Of a stretch of 64,000 bases of DNA, positions 55,627-63,819 are shown one piece after another. The notes below the pieces were generated by a model that had not been told where the DNA came from, searched no databases, and saw only the letters and a list, made by a program, of their open reading frames with translations. Within the stretch, counting starts at the first letter, position 1; every line of letters begins with the position of its first letter. Source of the stretch: Shewanella pneumatophori (GTDB lineage Bacteria > Pseudomonadota > Gammaproteobacteria > Enterobacterales > Shewanellaceae). Position numbers and translations under genes: made by a program. The stretch covers positions 310,001 through 374,000 of the forward strand of contig NZ_JAKILB010000005.1 in NCBI RefSeq assembly GCF_023283895.1, written 5' to 3'.

Positions 55627-55651
55627 AAAAGGGAGGCTAAGCCTCCCTTTT
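55627..55651. terminator. Bidirectional terminator between hemH and ruvX
   Basis: GGGAGGC and GCCTCCC form a 7-bp stem with a TAA loop, flanked by AAAA and TTTT. Confidence 0.87.
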
Positions 55652-55681
55652 ATATTGAGCCAATCTTTTTATTGATTGTTA

Positions 55682-56107
55682 TTACTCGCCGTATTGATTT
55701 TCAAAGTAGCTTTCAACAATCAATACTGCTGACATGGCATCTACTTGGCCCTTAGTCAGCGCTTTATAGCCGCCCATTTCAAACAGTCGTGCTTTAGCAT
55801 CTGCAGTGGTTAGGCGCTCATCTTGCGTCGCAACCTTAACTCCAAAACGGCCACTTAAGCGGTTAGCAAACTTACGCGCTCTTTGGGTCATTTCCTGTTC
55901 GGTGCCATCCATATTTAATGGCAAACCAACCACAATCAGATCGGGTTTCCATTCAGTGATAAGTGCGCCAATTTCTTCCCATTTAGGAATACCATCAACT
56001 GCCTTTATTGATAATAGAGGTCTTGCTGTCGCAGTGATCTCTTGGCCTATCGCGATGCCGATACTTTTAGTGCCGTAATCAAAACCTAAGACGCTTTTAT
56101 CGCCCAT
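55682..56107 (-). CDS. ruvX: Holliday junction resolvase-like protein RuvX (YqgF)
   Basis: A 141-residue RNase H-fold protein needed for pre-16S rRNA 5' maturation in Escherichia coli. The acidic site is set by [15 protein letters not shown] and [15 protein letters not shown], and [10 protein letters not shown] and the aspartate in [12 protein letters not shown] are conserved. It follows yqgE by 40 bases, the usual order. Confidence 0.95.
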   Translation of the reverse strand: MGDKSVLGFDYGTKSIGIAIGQEITATARPLLSIKAVDGIPKWEEIGALITEWKPDLIVVGLPLNMDGTEQEMTQRARKFANRLSGRFGVKVATQDERLTTADAKARLFEMGGYKALTKGQVDAMSAVLIVESYFENQYGE

Positions 56108-56147
56108 CTCTATCTGTTCCTATTAAAGTGTATATAACACGTTATTT

Positions 56148-56708
56148 TTACGCGTGGCCTGCAAGGTTAGACAATTGCCAAATATCAAAGCCAAGTGATT
56201 CTGTCGCTTGTTGCCAGCGAGCATCATGATCAACATCAAACAATAGCTCTGCGGTAGCTGGGATTGAAAGCCAAGTGTTTTCAATAATCTCTTGCTCTAG
56301 CTGACCACGAGTCCAACCGGCATAACCGAGTGCGATTAAAAACTTCTCAGGTGCTTGTTCTGAGCCTAAACTAGCTAGCACATCTTGCGAGGTGGTAAGC
56401 ATTATTTGCTCTGTAACCGCATCGCTGTTATTCCAGCAATCTTGAGTAGTATGTAATACAAAGCCGCGCTCAGGATTCACTGGGCCACCAAGTAATACTT
56501 CGCCTGCTAACGAGGTCACAGGTGTAGGCTCTTCAGTTAACTCCATTTGCTGCAGTAACTCATCAACAATAATGCCACTTGGCTTATTGACTACTATGCC
56601 CATCGCGCCTTTTTCATCATGTTCACAGATGTAGATCAGTGAGCGTTCAAAGTAGGTGTCCTGCAAAGAGGGCATAGCGATTAAGAAGTGGTTTTGTAAA
56701 CTGTCCAT
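56148..56708 (-). CDS. yqgE: YqgE family protein (UPF0301, DUF179)
   Basis: A 186-residue protein of unknown function with [17 protein letters not shown] at the start and [30 protein letters not shown] and [16 protein letters not shown], all typical of DUF179. I chose ATG 56708, matching the usual length of about 187, with GGAAAAG just upstream; ATG 56720 would add four residues. Confidence 0.93.
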   Translation of the reverse strand: MDSLQNHFLIAMPSLQDTYFERSLIYICEHDEKGAMGIVVNKPSGIIVDELLQQMELTEEPTPVTSLAGEVLLGGPVNPERGFVLHTTQDCWNNSDAVTEQIMLTTSQDVLASLGSEQAPEKFLIALGYAGWTRGQLEQEIIENTWLSIPATAELLFDVDHDARWQQATESLGFDIWQLSNLAGHA

Positions 56709-56747
56709 AGACTTTTCCATATAAGGCTAATACTAATCAATATGTGA

Positions 56748-57077
56748 TTAGCCGCCCGCCAATTTGACAGTGTAATTAAGCTTTTCGAGTAGGGTCTTAA
56801 TCTGCTCTCTATTGTCGGTTTGTACTTCAATAGTGAAGTCTTTTACTGTACCGCCGCAGCCACATTGCTTTTTGAGTTTTTGCGCAAGGGCTTTAAGTTC
56901 TTTTTCTTGTAGGCCTAAACCCTTAATAACTGAAACGCCTTTGCCTTTACGCCCTTTACTGTCTTTATGAATTCTAACTATACCGTCGCCTTCTGGGGCC
57001 GATTGGGTTTGTTTTTCAGGCGCAATACGGCCAACGTCTGTGCTATAGACTAAAGATACGTTTGGATCGGATTTCAT
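56748..57077 (-). CDS. yciH: SUI1/eIF1-like translation factor YciH
   Basis: A 109-residue protein with the SUI1 domain: KDSKGRKGKGVSVIKGL, LKKQCGCGGTVKDF and the final LEKLNYTVKLAGG. Bacterial YciH resembles eIF1 and has been linked to start-site fidelity or stress translation; the physiological role is unsettled. It precedes yqgE by 39 bases on the same strand. Confidence 0.93.
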   Translation of the reverse strand: MKSDPNVSLVYSTDVGRIAPEKQTQSAPEGDGIVRIHKDSKGRKGKGVSVIKGLGLQEKELKALAQKLKKQCGCGGTVKDFTIEVQTDNREQIKTLLEKLNYTVKLAGG

Positions 57078-57162
57078 ATATATGGTCGTTGATGAACTTA
57101 TGTCTGCAGTTTAACAAAGTTACTAAGGTTAAGGGAGAGGGCTGTGAGGAGAAACTTATAGT

Positions 57163-57195
57163 AAAGGGGTCAGGCTGAGAATAAACCTGACTCGC
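57163..57195. repeat. Possible REP-like palindromic element
   Basis: AAAGGGGTCAGG at the left edge and CCTGAC at the right form a short hairpin (GTCAGG/CCTGAC). The GGGGTCAG start resembles ends bound by REP-associated transposases in some gammaproteobacteria. Only one copy is seen here, so this is weak. Confidence 0.3.
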
Positions 57196-57238
57196 TATCT
57201 CTATTGGTGCTTATCTATTGGGGCGACAGTGCTCAGTT

Positions 57239-57559
57239 TTACAAATAAAGCGCTAGCTCTATTAGCAGTGATGCAAATGTCAGGCTTGCTAATAAGGCGA
57301 TATATTTGTGAGTGCTGGGTAGCGCAATAGCGCAAGAGGTCAATACAAAGCCAATTGCGGTACCTGCAAAGTGAGTTACAGGCGCACTAGCAATGGCAAT
57401 AATCAGCCAGCTAAGTACAAGTATTGGTAAAATAACTAAAGAATGCTGACTAAGCTTATCGACTGCAGACGGCTTAGAGTCTTGATGACTAGAGACTTTT
57501 TCTGGAGTGATAATAAATACAACACTAGCGATTGCAATTGCTGCGATAAACCAAAACAT
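57239..57559 (-). CDS. Small membrane protein of unknown function with an upstream Fur box
   Basis: A 106-residue hydrophobic protein with three or four predicted membrane helices (residues about 1-17, 41-60, 64-80, 86-106) and a short polar loop near 18-40 (ITPEKVSSHQDSK). I recognise no family. Its start lies 25 bases from a perfect Fur-type palindrome, so expression is probably repressed by iron. Single-gene unit divergent from the lipoprotein gene at 57726. Confidence 0.65.
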   Translation of the reverse strand: MFWFIAAIAIASVVFIITPEKVSSHQDSKPSAVDKLSQHSLVILPILVLSWLIIAIASAPVTHFAGTAIGFVLTSCAIALPSTHKYIALLASLTFASLLIELALYL

Positions 57560-57583
57560 AACGACATTCTCAATAGGTTAATT

Positions 57584-57596
57584 GATAATCATTATC
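57584..57596. promoter_or_regulatory. Fur box
   Basis: GATAATCATTATC is a perfect 13-bp palindrome and contains the GATAAT/ATTATC halves of the Fur consensus. It lies 25 bases upstream of the leftward membrane-protein gene and 130 bases from the rightward lipoprotein gene. Confidence 0.75.
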
Positions 57597-57725
57597 ATTA
57601 AGTCGTTTTCTTAAGTCAAGCTTAACAACACAGAGATTTACCAAAATTGAGTTGTAGATTAATAAATTGCTCTGTAAGCTGAATAATAAGCAGTCAAAAT
57701 ATATAAGATTATTGTTGGAGAGAAC

Positions 57726-58289
57726 ATGAATAAGTTATTGGTGATTATTGCTGCGTTAGCATTAAGTGCATGTAGCTCACTTAAGACAAGCTCGGATTAT
57801 GATCCAGGGGTAAACTTTAATGAAGTGAAAACCTACGCCTGGGTACAGAAGAAAACCGAAGATGCGACTTATCATTTAGACGGGCTAATGGACCAACGTG
57901 TGCGTAAGGCTGTTGACGATCAGTTGCAACTAAAAGGACTGACTAAGGGCGATGCTGCAACTGCAGATATTTTGGTTAATTATCTAACGAAAGTGGATAA
58001 GAAGATTAATGTAGATACCTTTAATACTAACTATGGTTATAACCCATATTATGGTCCAGGTTGGGGCTGGGGTGGTGGTGTAGGTCATACACAAACTACA
58101 GTTCGTGAATATGAAGTAGGTACCTTAATCTTAGATATGGTTAACACTAAAACCGGCAAGCTAATTTGGAGAGGCTCAGTAGCTGATACGATGCGCGATA
58201 AAGATACACCTGAAGAGCGTGTTGAAGTCGTTAATGAAGCGGTTGGTGCATTACTACTTAACTATCCGCCTAAGCCTGAAGGCAAGTAA
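57726..58289 (+). CDS. DUF4136 family lipoprotein
   Basis: A 187-residue lipoprotein: signal MNKLLVIIAALALSACSS with the lipobox LSAC at Cys16, so anchored after processing by LspA. The body has DPGVNFNEVKTYAWV and LILDMVNTKTGKLIWRGSV, the DUF4136 pattern, plus a glycine/tyrosine-rich insertion near residues 100-120 (YNPYYGPGWGWGGG). GGAG precedes the ATG. Function unknown; outer-membrane location is likely as the residue after Cys is Ser. Confidence 0.88.
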   Translation: MNKLLVIIAALALSACSSLKTSSDYDPGVNFNEVKTYAWVQKKTEDATYHLDGLMDQRVRKAVDDQLQLKGLTKGDAATADILVNYLTKVDKKINVDTFNTNYGYNPYYGPGWGWGGGVGHTQTTVREYEVGTLILDMVNTKTGKLIWRGSVADTMRDKDTPEERVEVVNEAVGALLLNYPPKPEGK

Positions 58290-58307
58290 TTTACTTAAGT
58301 TGTTTAT

Positions 58308-58333
58308 AAAAAACGGCCTATTGGCCGTTTTTT
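58308..58333 (+). terminator. Terminator after the DUF4136 gene
   Basis: AACGGCC and GGCCGTT form the stem with a TATT loop, and seven T follow. Flanking A run may let it act on the minus strand for the leucine-rich-repeat gene. Confidence 0.87.
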
Positions 58334-58360
58334 TATGTCTTAAATTTATATCTCGAGCGT

Positions 58361-59191
58361 CTAAGCCAAATGAGCCAGTGACGGTGGTATGCTGGCTAAC
58401 TGTAGATTCCTAAGACCTAGAGACTGTAACGCGGTTAAGTTTTCTATTTCATCAGGCAGCTCTGATAGCAAGGAGTAGCTTAAATCTAGCTTTATTAGGT
58501 TAGTGAGCTTGCCGATCTCTTTAGGTAATACCTCAAGCTCACTGCAGTATAGGTTTAGCTCTTTAAGTTGAGCTAAATTGCCAATTTCTGTTGGTAAGTG
58601 ATTGAGGCAGACATTGTCAGATAAATCTAGCTTTTCTAACGATGCGAGTTTACCAATCTCTTTTGGTAACTTTTGCAAACAACAGCCATTTAAGATTAAT
58701 TCTTTTAAATGGATTAGATTACCTATTTCTGCAGGTAACTCTTCGATATCGTCACATAAGCTAGAGAGAACCAACTTTTCAAGGGATTTAATCTGCCAGA
58801 TCTGTTCCGGTAAAGTATCCTTTTCACAACCGATAAAATCTAATTGTTTTAAATTAGGTAGCGCAGTAATTTGCTTTGGCAGTGTTGTCATGGCTGGATA
58901 GTCAATACTGACAGTTTCTAAACAGACTAGATTGCCGATCTCTGCTGGTAGTCGCTCAGTCCCTGACATATCTAACCCAAGTTCTTTTAGCTTTGTTAAC
59001 TGGCCTAGCTCTTTAGGTAGCTCAATGACTTCAGTGCTGGATAAACGCAATACTTCGAGTGAGGTTAGTTGAGCTATTTCTGGCGGCAAGAATTTAATGT
59101 CTCGGCCCCTTAATTCAAGCTTGATTAGCATTTTGCATTGCTGCTCATCGTTGAGCAGTGCAGTTAATGCGTCGGCAGTGCTGATTTCCAT
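58361..59191 (-). CDS. Leucine-rich-repeat protein
   Basis: A 276-residue protein made almost entirely of about 10-11 leucine-rich repeats of 23-24 residues with the pattern LPxEIGxLxxLxxLxLxxxx (for example LPKEIGKLTNLIKLDLSYS). No signal peptide, membrane helix or effector domain is seen, so it is probably cytoplasmic or the bare binding part of an unknown interaction. ATG 59191 was taken as start because AAAGGAA lies 8 bases upstream; ATG 59209 would add six residues. Partner unknown. Confidence 0.85.
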   Translation of the reverse strand: MEISTADALTALLNDEQQCKMLIKLELRGRDIKFLPPEIAQLTSLEVLRLSSTEVIELPKELGQLTKLKELGLDMSGTERLPAEIGNLVCLETVSIDYPAMTTLPKQITALPNLKQLDFIGCEKDTLPEQIWQIKSLEKLVLSSLCDDIEELPAEIGNLIHLKELILNGCCLQKLPKEIGKLASLEKLDLSDNVCLNHLPTEIGNLAQLKELNLYCSELEVLPKEIGKLTNLIKLDLSYSLLSELPDEIENLTALQSLGLRNLQLASIPPSLAHLA

Positions 59192-59246
59192 GGTATTTCC
59201 TTTGAGCATTTCTTAATAACTCTTAAACAACATTTTCGCGCAAGTA

Positions 59247-60128
59247 TTACTCGCTGAGTAGGCCGCGCATTAACGCTCTAACTTGTTTATTAAACTCATT
59301 TTCAGAGCGGCTTTTATGTTGAATAACATCGACGTTAGCTTGCCAACCCAATTGCTCAAAATCAATCTTAAGCTTGCAAAGCTCGTTATTTTTTATGGCA
59401 TTTTTGCACAAGTGCAAAGGTAGTAATGCCCAACCAAAGCCTGCTTTGGTTAGTTCAAATAACATGTAGTAGTTATCAGCGTGCCAAACATCAGGCGAGT
59501 GGGGAGTATTGAACCAGCCTTTATGATTCTCTTTAGAGCCTATTAATAGCTGTCGATGTAGCTTAAGCACGTCAATATGTGATGAGGTCTCTTTAGCTAG
59601 CGGATGATTTGGGCTGACCAGCAATTCAAATTGAACGGCGCCTAAGGATTCAAAATCGATTGCCTCAGGGTAAGTTAGCTCACTAAATACAATGCCTAAG
59701 CTTGCTCTTTTAGTATCTACAAGATGGATGACATCTAAGCTTGATGCACAAAGCAATTCAAGCTCACATTGAGGATATAACTCAGACAAATTCTTGAGTA
59801 AAGCAGTAAATTTGTCATAGGGGATCCCCTCATCGATGGCGAGGGTTAGCTTTAAATCAGTTTTTTGACCTAATGCTTGTACTTGCAGATTTAGCCTTTG
59901 GTGTTGCGCAATAACAGCTTTGGCTTGTGGCAGCAGTTGTTCACCTGCGTGAGTCAGTATTGGGTAACGGTGGCTTCTATCAAACAAGGTTTGGTTGGTA
60001 TCTATCTCGAGGTTGATTATGTGCTGACTAATGGCCGATTGCACTTTACCTAACTTTCTTGCAGCAGCAGAGAAAGATCCTGTTTCAACGGTAGTGACGA
60101 AAGAAAGCAGTTGTTCGATAGTTAACAT
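59247..60128 (-). CDS. LysR-family regulator, divergent to a PACE efflux gene
   Basis: A 293-residue LysR regulator: helix-turn-helix in LLSFVTTVETGSFSAAARKLGKV and QSAISQHIINLEI, linker, and substrate-binding domain. It is transcribed away from the PACE-family gene with only 84 bases between start codons, the arrangement of AceR and AceI in Acinetobacter, so it probably controls that gene. The effector is unknown. Confidence 0.9.
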   Translation of the reverse strand: MLTIEQLLSFVTTVETGSFSAAARKLGKVQSAISQHIINLEIDTNQTLFDRSHRYPILTHAGEQLLPQAKAVIAQHQRLNLQVQALGQKTDLKLTLAIDEGIPYDKFTALLKNLSELYPQCELELLCASSLDVIHLVDTKRASLGIVFSELTYPEAIDFESLGAVQFELLVSPNHPLAKETSSHIDVLKLHRQLLIGSKENHKGWFNTPHSPDVWHADNYYMLFELTKAGFGWALLPLHLCKNAIKNNELCKLKIDFEQLGWQANVDVIQHKSRSENEFNKQVRALMRGLLSE

Positions 60129-60212
60129 ATCAGTAAAGGTGATGGTATGTAATTTTTAACTATCGTAGTTAAAGATGATAATGACTGCAACTTAACTGTA
60201 GAGTGATTTGTA

Positions 60213-60626
60213 ATGACATTTAAAGATAGAGTAATTCACGCCATTCTTTTTGAAGCGATAGCACTGGCTATCATAGTACCCGCGGCATCATTGTTTTCAG
60301 GCAAGCAGGCTAGCTCAATGTTGGCTGTGGGCGTGGGACTGAGTTTGTACACGGTAGTATGGAATTACTTTTACAACATATGGTTCGATAAGCAATTTGG
60401 TGCAGACAGAGCAAACAGAACCTTAAAGACTCGAATAGGTCATACCTTTGGTTTTGAAGGCGGAATTATCTTTATCACTGTACCTGTGGTTGCATGGTTT
60501 TTAGAGATTACGCTATTGCAGTCGTTAGCATTAGAAGCTGCATTTTTAATTTTCTTCTTCTTTTATGTGATTGCATTTAACTGGTGTTACGACAATATTC
60601 GTCTCAGATTAAAGCCAGCGCAATAA
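60213..60626 (+). CDS. PACE-family multidrug efflux transporter (AceI-like)
   Basis: A 137-residue inner-membrane protein with four helices and two bacterial transmembrane pair (BTP) units. RVIHAILFEAIAL carries Glu14, equivalent by position to the proton-coupling Glu15 of AceI; WNYFYNIWFDKQFG and FNWCYDNIR are the family motifs repeated in both halves. PACE proteins export chlorhexidine and related cations and may natively move polyamines. A terminator lies about 90 bases downstream. Confidence 0.92.
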   Translation: MTFKDRVIHAILFEAIALAIIVPAASLFSGKQASSMLAVGVGLSLYTVVWNYFYNIWFDKQFGADRANRTLKTRIGHTFGFEGGIIFITVPVVAWFLEITLLQSLALEAAFLIFFFFYVIAFNWCYDNIRLRLKPAQ

Positions 60627-61195
60627 GGTATTTGAGTCAGCTTTTAGCTTTTCATTACTTCAAAGAGACTGAAATATAAAAGCTAATACGTGACACTTAG
60701 TTAAATTGCTAACTTGCCGCTGTTACTGTGTAGCAGCGGCATTTTTATAGCAAAAATTCTAATCGCAATTGCCATTGGTTTGTCATTTCAATGGCCAATC
60801 TTATTCTCGATTGCAGCAGTATTATTTATCGCTACTTTTCACCGCAGTTATTCTCTAAAAGTATTCTCCACAGCTCATCATCACCACTTTTCGCTACGAC
60901 TATTCTTCACAACGACTCTTTATAAGCATCCTCCACAACAACTCTCTACAACAATAAGTACTACTGATTGGCATACAAAAGGTTTGTAGTGCAGATAAAA
61001 ATCGAAAATTAGAAGATATTAACTATGCTTGTAATGCATAAGTTAATTGTTTGACTGTGTTTTTGTGTTTCTTGGGTTAAAATGTTACCGCTTGATGGTC
61101 TGGGTTGTAAGCTAAGGCTAGCGGTTGGGTTTTATCTTCAAGGTAATACATATTGCCTCTCACAATATTAAGTCGCACTGAGTAAAGGCGGATAA
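60627..61195. other. Intergenic region between the PACE gene and an OmpA-like gene
   Basis: About 570 bases. It contains the PACE terminator and then sequence with repeated short CTCCACA/CTTCACA-like strings near 60860-60950. A 91-codon TTG-start frame there overlaps the terminator and is not accepted. No promoter is clear. Confidence 0.5.
60716..60747 (+). terminator. Terminator after the PACE gene
   Basis: GCCGCTG (60716-60722) and CAGCGGC (60734-60740) form a 7-bp perfect stem with an 11-base loop, followed by ATTTTTAT. Confidence 0.8.
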
Positions 61196-61885
61196 ATGAA
61201 GATAGCAACAACGGCCTGTTCGGTCAGAACTAGCATGTCTTTGAATAGAGCTGCTTGGCTGTGTAATGTTTTTTATAAAGCGGTTTTGCTTTTAATTTGC
61301 TTGTTAAGCTCAGCGATAAACAGCGCAATCGCTGCAGATAAGCCTATTCGGCAATGGCAAGATACTGATATTGACGGCGTGCCAGATCTAAAAGATGCCT
61401 GCGCCAAAACAGTCGCAAATCAAAGGGTTGATGCCAGCGGCTGTAGTCATGAGCAACAAGCATTGAGGTTAACACCAAGTTTGGCTGTGATGCCAAATTA
61501 TTGTTTTAACACTAGTAACGGCAAACTTTTTCCGAGTTCGTGCTCAGAAATGTCATCAATTGCTGTTAGGTTTGAATTTGCTAAAGCGCAAGTGCTGATG
61601 TCGCAGCAACAAGTATTTGAAGGCTTGTCTCGCTGGCTCAACGCAACGAATGTGCCTTTAGTGCTAATTGGTCATACAGATTCGATTGGCGAAGCGCGCT
61701 TTAATCAGCATTTATCTGTAGAGCGGGCACAACAAGTAAAACAGGTGTTAGTGCAGCAATTTGGGTTTGCGGCAGACAGATTTCAGGTTAAGGGCATGGG
61801 CAGTACTTACCCTGTTGCTAGTAACCAAACCGCGTATGGTCGAGAAAAGAATCGACGCGTTGAGTTTTTAGTAAACGTTCAATAG
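61196..61885 (+). CDS. OmpA-family protein with a calcium-binding repeat
   Basis: A 229-residue secreted protein. A long basic N terminus and hydrophobic stretch (residues about 25-46, ending SAIAAD) act as signal peptide. A thrombospondin-type-3-like loop, DTDIDGVPDLKDAC, follows, then an OmpA/MotB peptidoglycan-binding domain (VLIGHTDSIGEARFNQHLS, KGMGSTYPVASN, REKNRRVEFLV). There is no room for a beta-barrel, so it is periplasmic and peptidoglycan-associated. Four cysteines may pair. mscS follows after 28 bases. Confidence 0.87.
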   Translation: MKIATTACSVRTSMSLNRAAWLCNVFYKAVLLLICLLSSAINSAIAADKPIRQWQDTDIDGVPDLKDACAKTVANQRVDASGCSHEQQALRLTPSLAVMPNYCFNTSNGKLFPSSCSEMSSIAVRFEFAKAQVLMSQQQVFEGLSRWLNATNVPLVLIGHTDSIGEARFNQHLSVERAQQVKQVLVQQFGFAADRFQVKGMGSTYPVASNQTAYGREKNRRVEFLVNVQ

Positions 61886-61913
61886 TTTGTTTTTAATTTA
61901 AGGGAGTATATAC

Positions 61914-62738
61914 ATGGATAACTTGCAAGGGTTAATGGACCAAGCACCAGAACTAATTGTCACTTATGGCATGAAGATCTTGTTTGCCATTATCATTTTT
62001 ATAATCGGTAAATTCTTATCGAATGTCGCTAAAAACCTCACCACCAAATTGCTAGAAAAGCGCAAAGTAGACAACACAGTTGTTTCGTTTGTCGCTAACA
62101 TTGCTTGGGCGCTGGTGTTTGTATTTACCATTGTGGCCACACTGGGGCAGATTGGGGTGCAAACAGCATCACTAGTCGCTGTGATCGGTGCCGCCGGTTT
62201 AGCCGTTGGTTTAGCGCTGCAAGGCTCACTTTCAAACTTTGCTGCGGGCGTATTAATGGTGCTATTTAGACCATGCCGTGTAGGTGACTATGTCGAAGCA
62301 GCTGGTATTGCTGGTACAGTTAATGAAATCACTATCTTCTCAACTAAGCTACTAACACCGGATAACAAAGTGATTATCGCGCCTAACTCAGCAATGATGG
62401 ACGGCACAATTATTAACTATTCTGCGATGGCCACGCGTCGTTTAGATTTAGTGATCGGTGTTTCTTACGATGCTAACTTAGCTGAAACCAAGAAAGTGCT
62501 AACTTCGATTTTAGATAACAATCAGTATGTACTTAAAGATCCGGCTTATACGGTTGCAGTTGCTGAGCTTGCTGATTCATCAGTTAACTTTGTTGTTCGC
62601 CCTTGGGTTAAAGGCTCTGATTACTGGCCTGCGCACTTTGAAATCTTAGAGCAAATTAAGATTGCACTTGATGAAGCTGGCATCGGTATTCCTTATCCAC
62701 AAATGGATTTGTATGTAAAAGAAACCCCTGCGGCTTAA
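61914..62738 (+). CDS. mscS: Small-conductance mechanosensitive channel MscS
   Basis: A 274-residue channel of the compact MscS type: three membrane helices, the pore helix with GAAGLAVGLALQGSLSNFAAG, the beta domain LFRPCRVGDYVEAAG, and PNSAMMDGTIINYSAM, then the alpha/beta cage ending in IPYPQMDLYV. Opens under hypo-osmotic shock to release solutes, fitting a marine bacterium exposed to dilution. GGGAG lies ahead of the ATG. Confidence 0.95.
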   Translation: MDNLQGLMDQAPELIVTYGMKILFAIIIFIIGKFLSNVAKNLTTKLLEKRKVDNTVVSFVANIAWALVFVFTIVATLGQIGVQTASLVAVIGAAGLAVGLALQGSLSNFAAGVLMVLFRPCRVGDYVEAAGIAGTVNEITIFSTKLLTPDNKVIIAPNSAMMDGTIINYSAMATRRLDLVIGVSYDANLAETKKVLTSILDNNQYVLKDPAYTVAVAELADSSVNFVVRPWVKGSDYWPAHFEILEQIKIALDEAGIGIPYPQMDLYVKETPAA

Positions 62739-62796
62739 TGGCCGCTATGCTGACACGCATTAGATAGCTTGTGTTAGTTAGATAGGGATAGATAGC

Positions 62797-62825
62797 AAAA
62801 AGGTCGGCTTATGCCGACCTTTTTT
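62797..62825. terminator. Bidirectional terminator between mscS and the TRIC gene
   Basis: AAAAAGGTCGGC and GCCGACCTTTTT form a 12-bp stem with a TTAT loop; it suits two convergent genes. Confidence 0.9.
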
Positions 62826-62843
62826 AATCTGTAAATAATGCGA

Positions 62844-63482
62844 TTAATGCGCGTTATCAGACTGATACTGATAATCAAATTTTGGCATTGACCACTTGTA
62901 ATGGATCGCAAGCATACGAAAGCTAAAGCCAAATGCTAATGAGATCGACAAGTTAACCCACTCTGGCACACCATAGCTCTTCATCGCTACATAAGCGGCA
63001 GCAGTCAACAGAGCCACCAGCGCATAAAGCTCTTTTTTAAAGATTAGCGGTACCTGATTACACAAAATATCGCGGATCACCCCACCAAAAACTCCAGTTA
63101 CCACGCCCATAACAATCGCGATTTCAGGGCTAAAACCTAAGGTTAAGGTTTTTTGAGCGCCAATAATCGAAAACACAGCTAAGCCAACGGCATCGATAGC
63201 TAAAAATAACTTAGATAAATGACGCATTACCGGGGCTATCATTACCGTGAGTAATGATGCGGCTGCAATCGCAATAAGATAATGGACGTTTTCAATCCAG
63301 ATTAATGGATAGTTGCCAAGCAATATGTCGCGCAAGGTGCCACCACCAATAGCTGTTACACAGCCAATAATAACTACGCCAAACAGGTCCATCTGTTTTT
63401 TACCCGCAGCCAGTGCGCCGGTCATGGCTTCGGCCAATATGCCGATAAGCCACAAAAAGCTGATAATTTTAACTTCTAACAT
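62844..63482 (-). CDS. TRIC-family cation channel (UPF0126, YicG-like)
   Basis: A 212-residue membrane protein with seven hydrophobic helices and two UPF0126 repeats. LAAGKKQMDLFGVVIIG, AIGGGTLRDILLG and the second-half copy GVFGGVIRDILCNQVPLIF mark the prokaryotic TRIC family, shown to be potassium-permeable channels in some bacteria. ATG 63482 matches the start of homologues; a GTG at 63491 would add three residues. No clear ribosome site is seen for either. Confidence 0.9.
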   Translation of the reverse strand: MLEVKIISFLWLIGILAEAMTGALAAGKKQMDLFGVVIIGCVTAIGGGTLRDILLGNYPLIWIENVHYLIAIAAASLLTVMIAPVMRHLSKLFLAIDAVGLAVFSIIGAQKTLTLGFSPEIAIVMGVVTGVFGGVIRDILCNQVPLIFKKELYALVALLTAAAYVAMKSYGVPEWVNLSISLAFGFSFRMLAIHYKWSMPKFDYQYQSDNAH

Positions 63483-63819
63483 GATTTGCACGAGCTAAAT
63501 AAAAGGGAGACGATTTTGCCTGTTTTTACGGCTTAAATACAATGATAAAAGTTGAATTGTTGCATTACATTTTCTAATGAATAGTTTTATTGGTGTGAGC
63601 TGTGTCGCATAAATTACGCTGTTTTGTTTATTTTATGATTAGATTTATATTTTAGTTATGTTCATAGTTGTTGAATATGCAAGCTAATTTATCAATCTGT
63701 GGTTTTGGTGGTGTTTGTTACGGTTTGTAAACTTTAGATTTTTGCTGGTAGTTGTTTGCTTGGCGCAGTAATATTGGCCACTATTTGATAAAACCAGATT
63801 TATAGACTTGAGGTTCACA
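63483..63819. other. Intergenic region upstream of the threonine aldolase gene
   Basis: About 335 bases, AT-rich, between divergent genes. I see no operator, hairpin or convincing promoter. Confidence 0.45.

Noticed and set aside
60714..60989. 91-codon frame with hydrophobic N terminus
   Set aside because: It needs a TTG start without a ribosome site, and the start overlaps the PACE terminator hairpin at 60716-60740; the C-terminal part is low-complexity His/Thr/Ser text.
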